Of a stretch of DNA of 64,000 bases, positions 23,498-32,744 are shown piece after piece; the stretch's first letter is position 1, and each line of letters starts with the position of its first letter. Source of the DNA: Pseudonocardia acidicola (GTDB taxonomy: Bacteria > Actinomycetota > Actinomycetes > Mycobacteriales > Pseudonocardiaceae). The notes below the pieces were generated by a model. It saw only the letters and a program-made list of their open reading frames with translations. It searched no databases and was not told the DNA's origin. The position numbers and the translations under genes were made by a program. The stretch is taken from contig NZ_JAAXLA010000026.1 of NCBI RefSeq assembly GCF_012911935.1, positions 1 through 64,000 of the forward strand, read 5' to 3'.

Positions 23498-25204
23498 ATG
23501 ACCGCCACCCAGCCCGTGCCGTCCCGCCGCACGTCCATCCGGACCGAGATCCTCGAGAACCGCCCGGTGAACCTCGACGGCTTCGTCGAGGAGTGGCCCG
23601 AGAAGGGCCTCGTCGCGATGGAGAGCGAGTTCGACCCGCGCCCGAGCGTCCGGGTCGAGGACGGCCGGATCGTCGAGCTCGACGGCACGCCGCGCGCCGA
23701 CTTCGACTTCATGGACACCTTCATCGCCGACCACGCGATCGACGTCGCGACGACGGAGGCCTCGATGGCCGTCCCGTCCGACGAGATCGCCCGCATGCTG
23801 ATCGACCCCGGCGTCTCCCGCCGCGACGTGCTCGCGGTGACCCGCGGGCTCACCCCGGCCAAGATCCTCGACGTCGTCCGGCTGATGAACGTCGTCGAGA
23901 TCATGCAGGGGATGCAGAAGATGCGGGCGCGGCGCACGCCCGCGAACCAGGCGCACTCCACCAGCGCTCGGGACAACCCCATCCAGGTCGCCGCGGACGC
24001 AGCCGAGGGCGCCCTGCGCGGGTTCGCCGAGCTCGAGACGACGCTGGGCGTGGTGCGCTACGCACCGCTGGTGGCGATCGCGCTGCAGGTCGGCGCGCAG
24101 GTGGGACGCGGCGGGGTGCTCACCCAGTGCGCGCTGGAGGAGGCCACCGAGCTGGAGCTCGGCATGCGCGGCATCACCGCCTACGCCGAGACGATCTCGA
24201 TCTACGGCACCGAGTCGGTGTTCGTCGACGGCGACGACACACCGTGGTCCAAGACCTTCCTCGCCTCCGCCTACGCCTCGCGCGGGATCAAGATGCGGTT
24301 CACCTCGGGAACGGGCTCTGAGGTGCAGATGGGCAACGCCGAGGGCAAGTCCATGCTGTACCTGGAGATCCGCTGCATCCTCATGGCCAAGGGCGCGGGG
24401 GTGCAGGGCCTGCAGAACGGCTCGATCAGCTGCATCGGCGTGCCCGGCGCCGTACCGGGCGGCATCCGGGCGGTGGCCGCGGAGAACCTCGTCGCGAGCA
24501 TGGTCGACCTCGAGTGCGCTTCGGGCAACGACCAGTCGTTCTCGCACTCGGCGATGCGCCGCACCGCCCGGCTGATGCCCCAGCTGCTGCCGGGCACGGA
24601 CTTCGTCTGCTCCGGCTACTCCGGGGTTCCGAACGCCGACAACATGTTCGCCGGGTCCAACTTCGACACCGACGACTACGACGACTGGAACACGATCCAG
24701 CGCGACCTGCAGGTCGACGGCGGCCTGCGGCACGTCCGGGAGGACGTGATCCTGCAGGTGCGGGAGAAGGCGGCCCGGGCGCTGCAGGCGCTGTTCGAGT
24801 ACCTCGACCTCCCGCAGATCACCGACGCCGAGGTGGAGGCGGCCGTCTACGCCAACTCCTCGAACGACTACCCGCTGCGCGACGTGCTCGCCGACCTCAA
24901 GGGGGCGCAGGCGGTCATGGACCGCGGCGTCACCGGTCTCGACCTGGTCAAGGGGCTGGAGGCCACCGGGTTCTCCGACGTCGCGGAGAACCTGCTGACC
25001 GTGCTGCGCCAGCGGGTGTCCGGCGACCTGCTCCAGACCTCGGCCATCCTCACGCCGGACTTCGTCCCGCTGTCGGCGATCAACGACGCCAACGACTACG
25101 CCGGCCCGGGCACCGGCTACCGCCTGCAGGGCGAGCGGTGGGAGGAGCTCAAGAAGCTCCGCCACGTCACGTCCGCGACCAACCCCGAGACCGAGGTGGG
25201 CTGA
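23498..25204 (+). CDS. pduC: Diol/glycerol dehydratase large (catalytic) subunit
   Basis: A 568-residue catalytic subunit that dehydrates 1,2-diols or glycerol to aldehydes by a B12 radical mechanism. Family stretches are near-continuous: RPVNLDGFVEEWPEKGLVAM, MRARRTPANQAHSTSARDNP, GVLTQCALEEATELELGM, DGDDTPWSKTFLASAYASRG, MRFTSGTGSEVQMG and CIGVPGAVPGGIRAV, so the substrate and K-site residues appear intact. ATG at 23498 follows GAGAGGGG, 14 bases after the small subunit. Choosing between propanediol and glycerol as substrate is not possible by eye. Confidence 0.95.
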   Translation: MTATQPVPSRRTSIRTEILENRPVNLDGFVEEWPEKGLVAMESEFDPRPSVRVEDGRIVELDGTPRADFDFMDTFIADHAIDVATTEASMAVPSDEIARMLIDPGVSRRDVLAVTRGLTPAKILDVVRLMNVVEIMQGMQKMRARRTPANQAHSTSARDNPIQVAADAAEGALRGFAELETTLGVVRYAPLVAIALQVGAQVGRGGVLTQCALEEATELELGMRGITAYAETISIYGTESVFVDGDDTPWSKTFLASAYASRGIKMRFTSGTGSEVQMGNAEGKSMLYLEIRCILMAKGAGVQGLQNGSISCIGVPGAVPGGIRAVAAENLVASMVDLECASGNDQSFSHSAMRRTARLMPQLLPGTDFVCSGYSGVPNADNMFAGSNFDTDDYDDWNTIQRDLQVDGGLRHVREDVILQVREKAARALQALFEYLDLPQITDAEVEAAVYANSSNDYPLRDVLADLKGAQAVMDRGVTGLDLVKGLEATGFSDVAENLLTVLRQRVSGDLLQTSAILTPDFVPLSAINDANDYAGPGTGYRLQGERWEELKKLRHVTSATNPETEVG

Positions 25205-25207
25205 GCT

Positions 25208-25798
25208 GTGACCACATCGACCACTCCCGCGACGCAGCGCAGCGTCAGCCTCAGCGAGACCGGGCCCGCGCAGCGGGGCACCCGCCCCGACGAGGTCGTG
25301 ATCACGGTGTCCCCGGCGTTCGCCGGGCAGTTCACGAAGACGATCGTCGACCTCCCACATGCCGAGGTGCTGCGTCAACTGCTGGCCGGCATCGAGGAGC
25401 AGGGCGTCACGGCCCGGGTGATCCGGGTCCGCGACACGGCGGACCTCGCGGCGATCTCCCACCTCGGCGCGAAGCTCTCCGGCTCGGGAATCGCGGTGGG
25501 CGTGCTGTCCCGTGGGACGACGATGATCCACCAGAAGGACCTGCCGCGGCTGTCCAACCTCGAGCTGTTCCCGCAGTCGCCGTTGCTCGACGCGGAGGTG
25601 TTCCGCAAGATCGGCTCGAACGCGGCGCAGTACGCCAAGGGCGAGTCGCCCGAGCCTGTCCCGACGCGCAACGACCAGATGGCGCGACCGCGCTGGCAGG
25701 CCAAGGCGGCGCTGCTGCATCTCAAGGAGTTCGAGTGCATCGAGCCCGATCGCGGTCCGGTCGAGGTGAAGCCCGTGTTCGAGCTGAGCCGCGCCTAG
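25208..25798 (+). CDS. pduD: Diol/glycerol dehydratase medium subunit
   Basis: A 196-residue medium (beta) subunit that binds the cobalamin. It has DEVVITVSPAFAGQFTKTIV, HAEVLRQLLAGIEEQGVTAR and VIRVRDTADLAAISHLGAKL, then SGSGIAVGVLSRGTTMIHQK and LSNLELFPQSPLLDAEVFRK. GTG at 25208 lies 3 bases after the large-subunit stop, so expression is coupled. The N-terminal 30 residues are short and polar and do not look like a microcompartment-targeting helix, in line with the lack of shell genes. Confidence 0.92.
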   Translation: MTTSTTPATQRSVSLSETGPAQRGTRPDEVVITVSPAFAGQFTKTIVDLPHAEVLRQLLAGIEEQGVTARVIRVRDTADLAAISHLGAKLSGSGIAVGVLSRGTTMIHQKDLPRLSNLELFPQSPLLDAEVFRKIGSNAAQYAKGESPEPVPTRNDQMARPRWQAKAALLHLKEFECIEPDRGPVEVKPVFELSRA

Positions 25799-25810
25799 TG
25801 AGCCGGTGAG

Positions 25811-27646
25811 GTGGGCACGAGGCTCGTCGTCGGCGTCGACGTCGGCAACTCCACCACCGAGGCCTGCCTGGCGCGCGTCGGACCCGACGGGGCGGTGACC
25901 TACCTCGGCACCGCCCTGAAGCACACCACCGGGGTCAAGGGCACGCCCGAGAACGCCGTCGGCGCGGTGGCCGCGGTGCGCGAGGTGCTCGCCCGCACCG
26001 GGGCGGGCGTCGGCGAGCTGCACACGGTGCTGCTCAACGAGGCCACGCCGGTGATCAGCGGACTGGCCATGGAGACGATCACCGAGACGATCATCACCGA
26101 GTCCACGATGATCGGGCACAACCCGGCCACGCCGGGCGGTGAGGGCCTCGGTGTCGGCGTCACCGTGCCGATCGGGGAACTGCTCCGCGACCGCCACGAC
26201 GTCGAGGGCCCCGTGATCGTCGTCGTCCCACATGGCTGGGACTTCGACGACGTCGCGGACACGCTGAACGCCGTGGTCCGCGGCGGGGTGGACGTGGTGG
26301 CCGCGGTGCTGGCCGGCGATGACGCGGTGCTCGTGACGAACCGGCTCGAGAGGCGGATCCCGGTGGTCGACGAGGTCGCAGCCGTGGAGAAGGTGCCGCT
26401 GGGGATGCTCGCCGCCGTCGAGGTGGCCCCGCCCGGGCGGACGATCCGCACGCTGTCGAACTCATACGGCCTGGCGACCGTGTTCGCGCTCGACCCCGCC
26501 CAGACCCGGCAGGTCTCCCCGGTGGCGAGGGCGCTCACCGGCAACCGGTCCGCGGTCGTCATCCGGACCCCGTCCGGGGACGTCACCGATCGGATGATTC
26601 CGGCCGGCGCGCTGGAGCTGCGCGGGGCGGGCAAGACCCTGCGGGTCGAGGTCGACGCCGGCGCCGACGCGATCATGGACACGCTGGCCCGGGCGCAGCC
26701 CGTCGAGGACGTGCACGGCGAGCCCGGCACTCACGTCGGGGGCATGCTGGCGCAGGTCCGCGACACGATGACCGACGTCACCGGCCAGCCGGCGGGCGAG
26801 ATCGCCATCCACGACGTGCTGGCCGTCGACACCATCGTGCCCGCCGAGGTGCGCGGCGGGCTCGCCGGCGAGGTTGCGCTGGAGCACGCCGTCGCGCTCG
26901 CGGCGATGGTGAGCACGGACCGCAGCCGCATGCAGGCCGTCGCCGATCAGGTCGCCGCCGAGCTGGGCACCTCGGCGGGGGTCGGCGGGGTGGAGGGCGC
27001 GATGGCCGTGCGCGGGGCCCTCACCACGCCCGGGGTCGACCGCCCCGTCGCGGTGATCGACCTCGGCGGCGGCTCGACCGACGCGGCCCTGCTCACCGCG
27101 ACCGGCGAGATCACCGCGGTGCATGTGGCGGGGGCCGGGGAGCTCGTCACCAAGCTCATCGACTCCGAACTGGCGCTGGACGACCGGGAGGTCGCCGAGA
27201 GCGTCAAGCGCTACCCGCTGGGCAAGGTGGAGAGCTTCTACCACCTGCGGCACGAGGACGGCACGGTGGAGTTCGTCGACGAGCCGCTGCCGCCGCACGT
27301 GTTCGCGCGGGTCGTGGTGATGACCCCCGACGGGCTGGTCCCGGTGCCCACGCGGCACAACCTCGAGGCCGTCCGCCGGGTGCGGCGGGAGGCCAAGCGG
27401 CGGGTGTTCTGCGTGAACGCTGTGCGCGCCCTGCGGCAGGTGGTGCCGCACGGCAACCTGCGTGCACTGGACTTCGTGGTGCTGCTCGGCGGTTCGGCAC
27501 TGGACTTCGAGATACCCGACATGATCGCCGATGCGCTCGCCCCGCACGGCATCGTCTGCGGCACCGGGAACATCCACGGCAGCGAGGGCCCTCGCAACGC
27601 GGTGGCGTCCGGGCTGGTGGACGCGTACGCCGAGGAGCCGGGGTGA
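25811..27646 (+). CDS. ddrA: Diol dehydratase reactivase large subunit
   Basis: A 611-residue reactivating chaperone ATPase (DdrA/PduG). The N-terminal ASKHA fold is visible (RLVVGVDVGNSTTEACLARV), as are VLNEATPVISGLAMETITET, the swivelling-domain region, and the second phosphate motif VAVIDLGGGSTDAALL. The complex exchanges damaged cobalamin for fresh adenosylcobalamin. GTG at 25811 lies 12 bases after the medium subunit and the stop overlaps the next gene by 4 bases. Full family length suggests a working system. Confidence 0.93.
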   Translation: MGTRLVVGVDVGNSTTEACLARVGPDGAVTYLGTALKHTTGVKGTPENAVGAVAAVREVLARTGAGVGELHTVLLNEATPVISGLAMETITETIITESTMIGHNPATPGGEGLGVGVTVPIGELLRDRHDVEGPVIVVVPHGWDFDDVADTLNAVVRGGVDVVAAVLAGDDAVLVTNRLERRIPVVDEVAAVEKVPLGMLAAVEVAPPGRTIRTLSNSYGLATVFALDPAQTRQVSPVARALTGNRSAVVIRTPSGDVTDRMIPAGALELRGAGKTLRVEVDAGADAIMDTLARAQPVEDVHGEPGTHVGGMLAQVRDTMTDVTGQPAGEIAIHDVLAVDTIVPAEVRGGLAGEVALEHAVALAAMVSTDRSRMQAVADQVAAELGTSAGVGGVEGAMAVRGALTTPGVDRPVAVIDLGGGSTDAALLTATGEITAVHVAGAGELVTKLIDSELALDDREVAESVKRYPLGKVESFYHLRHEDGTVEFVDEPLPPHVFARVVVMTPDGLVPVPTRHNLEAVRRVRREAKRRVFCVNAVRALRQVVPHGNLRALDFVVLLGGSALDFEIPDMIADALAPHGIVCGTGNIHGSEGPRNAVASGLVDAYAEEPG

Positions 27647-28002
27647 CCCACGGCCGCGAGGTGGAGCGCCCGTCGATCGTCATCCAGCGGCACGCCGATG
27701 CGGTGCCCGGTGCGCTGCATGAGGTGTGTGCGGGCGCGGAGGAGGAAGGGGTGCCGACCCGCGTCGAGCTCGTCGGGGACGGCGACGATCGCGACGCCGT
27801 AGCCCTCGCGCATGCGGCCGCGCTGAACTCCAAACTGAAGGTCGGGGTGGGTATCGACGCGGGCGGTCGCATCGTGGTTCACCACGCCACGCTGCCGCCC
27901 CGAGCCCCTGCCCACACCACCTCCCTCGCCGCCGGCCCGCCGGACTGGCGGCGCGCAGGTCAGGTGGCCGCCCGGATCGTCACGGGGCTGCCGATCGCCT
28001 AG
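27643..28002 (+). CDS. ddrB: Diol dehydratase reactivase small subunit
   Basis: A 119-residue DdrB/PduH-type subunit that resembles the dehydratase medium subunit and displaces it during reactivation. It has RPSIVIQRHADAVPGALHEV, AGAEEEGVPTRVELVGDGDD and the dehydratase-like LNSKLKVGVGIDAGGRIVVH, and a C-terminal RRAGQVAARIVTGLP. GTG at 27643 overlaps the large-subunit stop as GTGA. It closes the operon. Confidence 0.88.
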   Translation: MTHGREVERPSIVIQRHADAVPGALHEVCAGAEEEGVPTRVELVGDGDDRDAVALAHAAALNSKLKVGVGIDAGGRIVVHHATLPPRAPAHTTSLAAGPPDWRRAGQVAARIVTGLPIA

Positions 28003-28028
28003 CCGTGCGAAGGTGGGTCTCATGAGGC

Positions 28029-28478
28029 GTGCCGCGGCGCATCGGCGGGCTGGGGGCGGAAGCGACCCGGGGAAGAAGGGCAGCGAGGGAGCGCGCGCCC
28101 CGAGCGTCGGCGGGTCGAGGGCACCGGGCCGGCCGGCGGAGCTTCTTCGATCGGTATGCCACCCCGGTGTCGGAGCGGACGTCGCGGGCGCTGTTCTTCG
28201 TGCTGTGTCTGCTGTTGGTGCTGTTGTGGGCGCCGTCGATTCTGCTGCTGCAGAGTGTCGACACCTGGCAGTTGATCATCAACACGGTGACCACGATCGT
28301 GATCGTTCTGCTCGCGGCGCTGCTGCAGAACACCCAGAAGCGGTCCGACGATGCGGCGCAGGCCAAGCTCAACGCGATCGCCGATGCCCTCGCGGACCTG
28401 ATGGGCGACACCCACCCCAGGGACGCGCGCGATCTGCGGGCGGCGGTCGGGCTGGAGAACCGCGAGTCGGCCAGCTGA
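28029..28478 (+). CDS. Small membrane protein, low-affinity iron permease-like
   Basis: A 149-residue protein with a basic N-terminus and two membrane segments (RALFFVLCLLLVLLWAPSIL and LIINTVTTIVIVLLAALLQN), followed by NTQKRSDDAAQAKLNAIADA and DARDLRAAVGLENRES. This two-helix plus amphipathic tail pattern matches the low-affinity iron permease family, whose role in iron uptake is shown mainly in fungi. GTG at 28029 is the likely start, though GTG 28170 in PVSERTSR is possible. It is separated by 26 bases from the reactivase and is probably a separate unit in function. Confidence 0.7.
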   Translation: MPRRIGGLGAEATRGRRAARERAPRASAGRGHRAGRRSFFDRYATPVSERTSRALFFVLCLLLVLLWAPSILLLQSVDTWQLIINTVTTIVIVLLAALLQNTQKRSDDAAQAKLNAIADALADLMGDTHPRDARDLRAAVGLENRESAS

Positions 28479-28549
28479 GCGCATTACGTCAGTCAGCGCC
28501 GACCACGGCGACGGTCGTCGACCTCACTCTCGATCTCAATGCGGAGACC

Positions 28550-29578
28550 TCAGCCTCGCCGGTTGATCAGCATCCGCGGGATGTGGAGGCCGAGCCGGGC
28601 GGCCCGACTCAGAGCCAGCGCCCGGTCGGGGGCGCCGAGCATGGCGGTGATGTGCTGGATGCGACCGGTCACGGTGCCCTCGGCCAGCTGCAGCCAGGCG
28701 GCGATGCGCCAGTCCGGCCAGTCGTCGATGAGCAACCCGAGGATGGTCAGGTCGAACGGCGTCAGCCCGTGCAGGCTCCCCGGTGGGGAGAGCAGCACGA
28801 TCGCCCACAGGTGGAAGGGGGGCTCAGGCGGGCAGCGCAGCGCGGTGACTCGCAGCAACCGGCCGGCGGGGTCCGGGCACAGGAACCGGGCCCGGTCGGC
28901 GCCGTCGTCGAGCTGGCGGGCGGCGGTGAGGGCCACGGCCGAGCGGGCTTGTAGCAGCCGGTGCCCGGGCAGCGCGCTGAGCGGCAGCACCTGCCCGAAC
29001 CGGGTGAGCACCGCGCCGGCCACCGCGTCACGGACGGTTCCGGCGAGGGTGGTGACGGCGCGCATCGGGTCGACCGCATGCGCGATCAGCGGGGCCAGCC
29101 GGCCGGCAAGCTCACACGCCGCATCGGTGACATACGCCGGGGTGTCGGTGTGCAGGGCCAACACCCCCAGGTGGGTGCCACCCGGGGGGCGGAGGCCGAC
29201 GGCCAGCGCCTCCCGGAACCCAGCGGGAGTGAGGTGTTCGGCCCAGAGCCTCAGCTCTGCGGGCGGGACCGGGGAATCCCGCAGCCGCAGGGGTAGATCC
29301 AGCCGAGTGAGGCCGACGCGCTCGAGGTCCTCAAGATTGGCCGGACTCGTGAGATAGCGGCGCGTCCTGTCCTCGTGGCCGTGGATCACCAGCTCGTGGT
29401 GTTCGTGCTGTTCGGGGTCGAGCAGTGCCAGGTGACCGGCCTGGAACCGCAGCACCCGGTGCAGCGGCCCCAGCAGCGCCTCGGCCCGCTGCGCGGTGCT
29501 GGCCGGGGTCGCGGCGATCCCGGCCACCTCGGCGACGATCGCGGCGGCGGCGCTCGACCCGAGCTCTGGAGCGGCCAC
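28550..29578 (-). CDS. LuxR-type regulator with N-terminal GAF-like domain (paralogue 2)
   Basis: A 342-residue protein, GTG at 29578 behind GAGGAGG. Residues about 20-180 look like a GAF-type sensor (LLGPLHRVLRFQAGHLALLD, LGVLALHTDTPAYVTDAACE). The C-terminus is a LuxR helix-turn-helix (GLTPFDLTILGLLIDDWPDW, RIAAWLQLAEGTVTGRIQHI). It is the same length and layout as the gene just upstream, and lies 12 bases from it. The ligand is unknown. Targets may include the neighbouring dehydratase operon or the pair itself. Confidence 0.75.
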   Translation of the reverse strand: MAAPELGSSAAAAIVAEVAGIAATPASTAQRAEALLGPLHRVLRFQAGHLALLDPEQHEHHELVIHGHEDRTRRYLTSPANLEDLERVGLTRLDLPLRLRDSPVPPAELRLWAEHLTPAGFREALAVGLRPPGGTHLGVLALHTDTPAYVTDAACELAGRLAPLIAHAVDPMRAVTTLAGTVRDAVAGAVLTRFGQVLPLSALPGHRLLQARSAVALTAARQLDDGADRARFLCPDPAGRLLRVTALRCPPEPPFHLWAIVLLSPPGSLHGLTPFDLTILGLLIDDWPDWRIAAWLQLAEGTVTGRIQHITAMLGAPDRALALSRAARLGLHIPRMLINRRG

Positions 29579-29590
29579 GTCCGCCTCCTC

Positions 29591-30619
29591 TCAGACCCGG
29601 ACGCGAAGCCCGGGCGGGATGTGGAGGCCCTGGTTGAGGGCCCGGACCAGGGCAACCCCGCGGTCGCGGGTACCCAGCCGCGTCAGTACTGAGTCGATGT
29701 GGTCGGCGAGCTGGTAGCGGGAGACGCCCAGCGCGGCGGCGATGCGGGCGTCGGGCCATTCGGCCAGCAGCATCCCGAGCACCTCCAGTTCGATATCGGT
29801 CAGGCCTCGTCGCGGCCCGGCCGCGCACACCACGAGCGCCGCGCGCAGGAAGTCCGGTGGCTCGTCGGCGCAGCCCAGCACCGTGACCCGCCGCAGCACC
29901 AGACCGCCCCCGCCGGCCTGCCGCGTGGGGTCGGGGCACAGGAATGCCGCGTACTGCTCCCCGTTCGCGACCTGCCGGGCGGCCACCTCCAGCAGCGCCG
30001 AGCCCGGGCCCAGCAACGGGTGATCGGGCAGCCCGGTCAACGGCAGCACCGCGCCGGCCCGCGTGAGGACCCCGCCGCCGTGGGCGCCGCGCACCGCCCG
30101 GGCCGCCGCCGCCGGCGTGCGGGTCGGGTCCAGCGCGGCCGCGATCGTCGGTGTCAGCAAACAGAGCAGGTCCCTCGCCGCATCGGTTGGATGCGCCGGC
30201 GTGTCGGTGGTCAGCGTAAGAGAACCCAGATGCCGGCCGTCCGGCGAGAACAACCCCGCGGCCACGCCCTCCCGGAACCCGGCCGGCCACAGGTAATCCG
30301 CCCACGTCACCACCTCCTGGACCGGGACCATGAAATCCCGGACGCAGATCGCCCGCCGGTGCCGAGTAAGCCCCACCAGCTCCACATCAGCGACGGTCCC
30401 CGGTCCCTCCAGATGCCGGCGGGTCCGCTCGTCGTGCCCGGCGATGGCCAGCGGGGCGAACGTCTGCACGTCCGGATCGAGCAGCGCCAGCCAGTGGGCT
30501 TCGAACGGGACCAGCCGGTGCAACGGCTCCAGCAGCGCCTGCGCCCGCTGCGCAACCGACCCGCGCGACGCCGCAATCCGGGCTACCTCGAGGGCCACGC
30601 CCAGCGTGTCCTGCGCCAT
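29591..30619 (-). CDS. LuxR-type regulator with N-terminal GAF-like domain (paralogue 1)
   Basis: A 342-residue paralogue of the downstream gene. ATG at 30619 behind AAGGA gives exact length agreement; longer upstream frame is disregarded. Parallel segments are LLEPLHRLVPFEAHWLALLD, LGSLTLTTDTPAHPTDAARD and the HTH GLTDIELEVLGMLLAEWPDA, RIAAALGVSRYQLADHIDSV. Upstream lies a scar with integrase and CoA-transferase scraps. Tandem duplication followed by divergence suggests two related signals or a heterodimer. Confidence 0.75.
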   Translation of the reverse strand: MAQDTLGVALEVARIAASRGSVAQRAQALLEPLHRLVPFEAHWLALLDPDVQTFAPLAIAGHDERTRRHLEGPGTVADVELVGLTRHRRAICVRDFMVPVQEVVTWADYLWPAGFREGVAAGLFSPDGRHLGSLTLTTDTPAHPTDAARDLLCLLTPTIAAALDPTRTPAAAARAVRGAHGGGVLTRAGAVLPLTGLPDHPLLGPGSALLEVAARQVANGEQYAAFLCPDPTRQAGGGGLVLRRVTVLGCADEPPDFLRAALVVCAAGPRRGLTDIELEVLGMLLAEWPDARIAAALGVSRYQLADHIDSVLTRLGTRDRGVALVRALNQGLHIPPGLRVRV

Positions 30620-30760
30620 GGCGCCATCCTTCAGCCCCTGGGCCGGTGCGACCATGGATCGACGGCACCGAACGGCAGGGGTTCGCGCAGGCGCAGCCGG
30701 CCGGGCAGACACTCAGCCAAGAACAGGTCGAGCTTCTCCACCCCGGCCTCCACCGACCAG

Positions 30761-30832
30761 ACCTCGCGCCTCGTGGGCCACAGCGCGACATCGGTCACCG
30801 AGCTGATCTACCGCACGCAGATCCGGCCGCCA
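30761..30832 (+). pseudogene. C-terminal scrap of tyrosine integrase
   Basis: The frame reads SRLVGHSATSVTELIYRTQI and RP, the conserved end of actinobacterial tyrosine recombinases: LVGHS-T-VTE--YR-QIRP. The catalytic Arg/His (GHS) context is visible but the rest is gone. It marks an old insertion site of an integrative element. Confidence 0.6.
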
Positions 30833-30900
30833 CCGAGACCGAGCCCGTTGAGATCCACCGCATCGTCAATCGCTTCCTCGGCGGTGACCACCTTGTCCAT
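30808..30900 (-). pseudogene. N-terminal stump of CoA-transferase alpha subunit (ScoA-like)
   Basis: ATG at 30900 behind CAGGAGAAG starts MDKVVTAEEAIDDAVDLNGL and GLGGGRICVR, then stop. This resembles the N-terminus of 3-oxoacid CoA-transferase subunit A (MDKVV, then a glycine-rich CoA site). The frame breaks where it meets the integrase scrap on the other strand. In the comparable mycobacterial leucine locus scoA/scoB are neighbours, so this looks like a truncated operon member. Confidence 0.5.
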
Positions 30901-30995
30901 GTCGGGCTTCTCCTGACGAGTTCGTCAATGGATGCGGAGGTGGCGTGCTGTGCCAGCGCGAGGCGGTCGTGACGACCGACGTGGAGCTCGTCTGC

Positions 30996-32744
30996 TCAGG
31001 GGTCGACGATCTCGCAGAGCACGGTGCGGGACGCGATGGACGCTCCGACCGACATCGACCGCGACCGCACGATGCCTACTCGGTGCGCGAGCACCGGGTT
31101 CTCCATCTTCATCGCCTCGACCACCGCGATCAGGTCCCCCTTCTCGACGGTCTGTCCGTCCTCGACGGCGACCCGGACGAGAGTGCCTTGCATCGGGGCG
31201 GTGACGGCGTTGCCGAGGATCTCGTTGTCCTCTGCTCGCTGTAGCGCCGCGGATTCACGGCGGATCGTCGTGGCCCGGTCCCCCAGGTTGGCCAATCCGG
31301 GAGCGCTGACCGACATGAGCCGCCGGCCCACGCGTACGGTCAGCTGGTCACCGGTCGGCTCGGGCTCCCGCAGGATCTGGTCGAGGTTCTGCTCGATCCA
31401 GCGGTTGTGTACCGCGAACGACCGCTCAGCGGTGAAGTCAGGGTGATCGAGCACTTCGCGGTAGATCGGCAACGGGGTCGGCACCCCTTCGATCCGCGTC
31501 TCGGCCAGCGCTCGGCGGGCCCGCCGCAGCGCTTCGTCACGGTCGCGCCCGGTGACGATGAGCTTGGCGAACATCGAGTCGAACCGGCCGTCGACGGTGT
31601 CGCCCTCGAGGACCCCCGAGTCGACCCGGACACCGGGTCCGGAGGGCATCCGGTAACCGGCGAGGGTCCCCGGTGAGGGCAGGAAGTTCCGCGCCGGGTC
31701 CTCGGCGGTCAGCCGGAACTCGATGCTGTGTCCCCGCGGCTCGGGAAGCTCGCCGGAGAGCGGGGCGCCTGCCGCGATGCGGAACTGCTCGGCGACGAGG
31801 TCGACGCCGGTGCTCTCCTCGGTGACCGGGTGCTCGACCTGCAGTCGGGTGTTGACCTCGAGGAAGGAGAGCGTGCCGTCGTCGCCGAGGAGGTACTCGA
31901 CGGTTCCGGCGCCGACGTAGCCGGCTGCCCGGCAGATCCGCTCGGCCGAGGAGCGGAGGGCCTGCTCCTGGTCGGGGGTGAGGAAGGGGGCGGGGGCTTC
32001 CTCGATCAGTTTCTGGTTGCGGCGTTGCAGGGAGCAGTCCCGCAGGCCCACGACGAGAACGGTGCCGTGGGTATCGGCGAGGACCTGCGCCTCGACGTGC
32101 CGGGCGCGGTCGAGGAACCGCTCGACGAAGCACTCGCCGCGGCCGAACGCGGCAACGGCCTCCCGGGTGGCGGCGGCGAAGGCCTCGGGGATCTCCGCCT
32201 CCTCGCGCACGATCTTGAGCCCGCGGCCCCCACCACCGAAGGCGGCTTTCACGACCAGCGGGAAGCCGTGGCGGCGGCCGAACTCGACGATCTCGGCTGC
32301 GTCGTCGACGGGGTCGGTGGTGCCGGGGGCGAGCGGGGCGCCGACCTCGCGGGCAATCCGACGCGCGGCGACTTTGTCCCCGAGCTCGCGGATCGTCTGT
32401 GGTGGCGGGCCGATCCACACCAGACCGGCATCGAGCACGGCCTGCGCGAAGTCCGCGTCCTCGGAGAGGAAGCCATATCCGGGGTGGACACCATCAACAC
32501 CGGAGGCGAGGGCGGCTGCGACCAGCACATCGGCGTCGAGGTAGGTCGTCGCGGCGTCGCTGCCGTCGAGGGCCACGGCGTCGTCGGCCTCCCGCACGTG
32601 GAGGGCGTCGCGGTCGGGGGCGGCGTGGACGGCGACGCTGCGCAACCCGGCGTCGCGCGCGGCGCGGATCACCCGGACGGCGATCTCGCCGCGGTTGGCC
32701 ACCAGGACCGAGCGCAGAGGCTCTTTGGGCTCATCGGTCAGCAC
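30996..32744 (-). CDS. Acyl-CoA carboxylase biotin carboxylase/BCCP subunit (AccA1-like)
   Basis: A 582-residue fusion: biotin carboxylase ([62 protein letters not shown]) to about residue 450, a linker domain, then a C-terminal biotinyl domain with VEAMKMENP. It carries out ATP-dependent carboxylation of biotin and serves the carboxyltransferase at 37375. In leucine breakdown this pair carboxylates 3-methylcrotonyl-CoA. Its ATG at 32744 overlaps the LLM gene by 7 bases. It is the last intact gene of the operon. Confidence 0.93.
   Translation of the reverse strand: MLTDEPKEPLRSVLVANRGEIAVRVIRAARDAGLRSVAVHAAPDRDALHVREADDAVALDGSDAATTYLDADVLVAAALASGVDGVHPGYGFLSEDADFAQAVLDAGLVWIGPPPQTIRELGDKVAARRIAREVGAPLAPGTTDPVDDAAEIVEFGRRHGFPLVVKAAFGGGGRGLKIVREEAEIPEAFAAATREAVAAFGRGECFVERFLDRARHVEAQVLADTHGTVLVVGLRDCSLQRRNQKLIEEAPAPFLTPDQEQALRSSAERICRAAGYVGAGTVEYLLGDDGTLSFLEVNTRLQVEHPVTEESTGVDLVAEQFRIAAGAPLSGELPEPRGHSIEFRLTAEDPARNFLPSPGTLAGYRMPSGPGVRVDSGVLEGDTVDGRFDSMFAKLIVTGRDRDEALRRARRALAETRIEGVPTPLPIYREVLDHPDFTAERSFAVHNRWIEQNLDQILREPEPTGDQLTVRVGRRLMSVSAPGLANLGDRATTIRRESAALQRAEDNEILGNAVTAPMQGTLVRVAVEDGQTVEKGDLIAVVEAMKMENPVLAHRVGIVRSRSMSVGASIASRTVLCEIVDP

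Noticed and set aside
23441-26233. 930-codon minus-strand open frame
   Set aside because: Antisense shadow of the diol dehydratase operon; composition rich in His, Arg and Gly with no domain, whereas the plus-strand frames are clear family members.
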